Source of the DNA: Komagataeibacter sucrofermentans DSM 15973
GTDB taxonomy: Bacteria > Pseudomonadota > Alphaproteobacteria > Acetobacterales > Acetobacteraceae
Assembly (NCBI RefSeq): GCF_040581405.1
Contig: NZ_CP137157.1
Span: 1,802,001-1,866,000 of the forward strand
Direction: 5' to 3'
DNA length: 64,000 bases
This document shows positions 61,950 to 64,000 of this stretch, in pieces. Positions within the stretch are counted from its first letter, which is position 1, and each line of letters starts with the position of its first letter. The position numbers and the translations under genes were made by a program. The notes below the pieces were generated by a model. That model saw only the letters and a list, made by a program, of their open reading frames with translations. It had not been told where the DNA came from and ran no database searches.

Positions 61950-64000
61950 ATGAACGTCCTACCCACGTCTATCGGGCAACCCGTCTCGCGGATCGATGGT
62001 ATTGCGAAAGTGACCGGACAGGCCAAATACGCCGCCGAACCCCACCCCCCGGGCATGCTGTATGGCGTTATTGTCAACAGCCCCATTGCACGCGGGCGGA
62101 TTGAAACCGTTCATGATGCCGAGGCGCGACAGGTAGTCGGCGTGGTCGAGGTCATGACCCACCTCAACCGGCCCCATACCGCATTGTTCGAGAAATCCTA
62201 CATGGATGGCCTGGGCGTGCCCGGTGCGCCCTACAGGCCGCTGCATGATGGTGAAATCCACTTCAACGGGCAGCCCGTCGCCGTTGTCCTGGCCGAAACC
62301 TTCGAGGCCGCGCGTGAGGCGGCCATGCTGGTCAGGGTCGATTATGAGCGGTGGCCGCATAATGCGGATTTTGAGGTGGCCCTGCATCAGAAATACATGC
62401 CATCGAAAACACGCAGCAATTACGTACCACCCAAACCCCGGGGGGATGCGGCTGCAGCCTATGCCATGAGCACCGTGCAGGTCGAGGGCCGCTATCATCT
62501 GGCCCCCGAACATCACAACCCGATGGAAATGCACGCCACAACTGTCATCGTTGAAGATGATGGCGCGTTGACAGTCTGGGACAAGACGCAGGGCCCGCAG
62601 GCGGTGCAGGCCTATCTGGCAAGCGCCCTTGCCCTGTCAAAGAAGCAGGTGCGCGTGCGTAACCCTTACGTGGGCGGCGCATTCGGCTCGGGCCTGCGGG
62701 CGGTGTATAATGTCTTCCTCGCCACGCTGGCGGCGAAAATGCTGAAGCGCTCGGTGCGCGTGACCCTGACGCGACCGCAGATGTTTACCCACACCTTCCG
62801 CCCCGAAGCCGTCATGGATATCGCCCTTGGCGCCAGCCGGGACGGAACGCTGCAGTCCATGATTGTCGAAGGGGTAACCGATACGTCGCGCTTCGAGCAC
62901 AATATGGAAAACATCGTCATCTGGGGGCTGATCAATTACAGGTGCCCGAACGCCACGGCTGATTACAAGGTCGCACCGCGCGACACCTATACGTCCAGCG
63001 ACATGCGGGCTCCCGGGGCTGCAACCGGCGTCAACCTTCTGGAAATGGCCATTGATGAAATGGCCCATGCCTGCGCCATGGACCCGCTGGCCTTCCGCCT
63101 GCACAACTACTCCGATATTGACGCCATGCATGACATGCCCCTGACCAGCAAGGCCCTGCGGGAGGCAATGGCCCAGGGCGCGCAGCATTTTGGCTGGTAT
63201 GACCGCTCCATGGCGCCCGGCAGCATGCGTGATGGCCGGGAACTGATCGGCTGGGGCATGGCAACGGGCATATGGGATGCCATGTTCTCCCCCACTTCCG
63301 CCCGCGCGCGGCTGGGTCAGGATGGGCGGTTGCATATCGCCACTGCCGCTTCCGACATCGGCACCGGAACCTATACCATTCTGGCGCAGACCGCAGCTGA
63401 CGCGTTCGGCATGCCGCTTGAGCGGATCGATATCGAACTCGGAGATTCCTCCCTGCCCCAATGCCCGACGGAAGGCGGATCATGGACAGCGGCCTCAGCC
63501 GGGGCGGCTGTGTGGCTGGCATGTCTCAGCCTGCGCAGGAAACTGATCGACATGCTCGCCAGAAGTAACAATGCCCCGGCATGGGTCAAGCAGGACACCG
63601 TGACGCTGGAAGGCGGCATCCTGCATGACATGACTGAAAACGGGCCGGTCAGTCTCTCTCTGCCCGATGCCCTGTCCCTGACGGGACACGACATGCTTGA
63701 AGCTGAAGAGACCGCGAAACCGGGACTACGTGGAAAAATCAGCCAGATGCGCAAGGCGCGTTTCACGCACAGCGCAGTTTTTTGCGAGGTGCGCGTGGAC
63801 CCGGAACTCGGCACCGTGCGCGTAACCCGTCTGGTCAATGCTGTTGCCGCCGGGCGGATCATGAACCCGAAAACAGCCGCAAGCCAGATACGCGGCGCCA
63901 TGGTGATGGCGACCGGCATGGCGCTGCATGAAGACTCCCTGATGGATGAGCGTGTTGGCCGTTTCATGAATCACAATTTTGCCGAATATCACATCCCGGC
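61950..64000 (+). CDS. paoC: aldehyde oxidoreductase, molybdenum subunit (PaoC/YagR type), 3' end missing
   Basis: The frame from the ATG at 61950 is open to the window end, giving about 683 residues of a family usually about 730. Motifs of the xanthine dehydrogenase molybdenum subunit are present: GKAKYAAE-like GQAKYAAE near the start, EMHATTVIVEDDG, YVGGAFGSGLRAV, DMRAPGAATGVNLLEMA and SDIGTGTYTILAQ. The C-terminal part with the catalytic glutamate lies outside the window. The enzyme oxidises aldehydes to acids and, as in E. coli PaoABC, prefers aromatic ones. Genes for cofactor insertion (paoD) may follow. Confidence 0.9.
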   Translation, partial: MNVLPTSIGQPVSRIDGIAKVTGQAKYAAEPHPPGMLYGVIVNSPIARGRIETVHDAEARQVVGVVEVMTHLNRPHTALFEKSYMDGLGVPGAPYRPLHDGEIHFNGQPVAVVLAETFEAAREAAMLVRVDYERWPHNADFEVALHQKYMPSKTRSNYVPPKPRGDAAAAYAMSTVQVEGRYHLAPEHHNPMEMHATTVIVEDDGALTVWDKTQGPQAVQAYLASALALSKKQVRVRNPYVGGAFGSGLRAVYNVFLATLAAKMLKRSVRVTLTRPQMFTHTFRPEAVMDIALGASRDGTLQSMIVEGVTDTSRFEHNMENIVIWGLINYRCPNATADYKVAPRDTYTSSDMRAPGAATGVNLLEMAIDEMAHACAMDPLAFRLHNYSDIDAMHDMPLTSKALREAMAQGAQHFGWYDRSMAPGSMRDGRELIGWGMATGIWDAMFSPTSARARLGQDGRLHIATAASDIGTGTYTILAQTAADAFGMPLERIDIELGDSSLPQCPTEGGSWTAASAGAAVWLACLSLRRKLIDMLARSNNAPAWVKQDTVTLEGGILHDMTENGPVSLSLPDALSLTGHDMLEAEETAKPGLRGKISQMRKARFTHSAVFCEVRVDPELGTVRVTRLVNAVAAGRIMNPKTAASQIRGAMVMATGMALHEDSLMDERVGRFMNHNFAEYHIP

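Overview
The window looks like chromosomal DNA from an acetic acid bacterium (Acetobacteraceae, most like Komagataeibacter or Gluconacetobacter). This is inferred from the high G+C content, the mix of transporters, polyol and aldehyde oxidation genes, and the c-di-GMP enzymes. No rRNA, tRNA, CRISPR array, insertion sequence or phage gene was recognised.

Region 1 (1-9.6 kb): mixed metabolism. It holds the end of a LamB/YcsF protein, two transporters, an aspartate-type aminotransferase, a glutathione-dependent formaldehyde dehydrogenase, an ArgE-type deacetylase and a TonB-dependent receptor. Region 2 (9.7-27.7 kb): a very large histidine-utilisation (hut) locus. The core is hutI-hutC-hutU-hutH on the minus strand and hutF-hutG on the plus strand, giving the five-step route His -> urocanate -> imidazolonepropionate -> formiminoglutamate -> formylglutamate -> Glu + formate. 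Around it lie a HisC-like aminotransferase, a D-2-hydroxyacid dehydrogenase, HutD, an isopenicillin-N-synthase-like oxygenase, an FMN L-2-hydroxyacid oxidase joined to hutH, and an opposing operon of a PhyH oxygenase, an amino-acid ABC transporter and an NCS1 permease. TGTA-N2-TACA palindromes (two exact, two with one mismatch) lie at each of these operon starts and suggest one HutC regulon. I propose that the locus feeds imidazole 2-hydroxyacids, or other modified histidines, into the hut pathway.

Region 3 (27.7-38 kb): two GGDEF-EAL proteins, a DHA2 drug exporter between two AT-rich gene-poor stretches, a DUF72 protein and an MscS channel followed by a long hairpin. Region 4 (38.1-44 kb): a cell-wall sugar salvage locus (SSS symporter, lipoprotein serine hydrolase, murQ, GntR regulator, anmK). 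A flavin monooxygenase follows.

Region 5 (45.8-58.9 kb): a C4 polyol/ketose locus in two minus-strand units: FGGY kinase - GlpD-like dehydrogenase - class I aldolase, and TIM-like isomerase - DeoR - RpiB-like isomerase - sugar ABC transporter - DhaK-DhaL kinase. A second DeoR gene is divergent from the first unit. The best reading is L-erythrulose (made in the periplasm from erythritol by acetic acid bacteria) -> L-erythrulose 1-phosphate -> D-erythrulose 4-phosphate -> D-erythrose 4-phosphate. The kinase/dehydrogenase pair resembles EryA/EryB. Palindromic candidate operators precede both units.

Region 6 (58.9-64 kb): a YciE-type ferritin-like protein, a repeat-rich KGG-type stress protein, and the start of a paoABC-type molybdenum aldehyde oxidoreductase operon cut by the window end.
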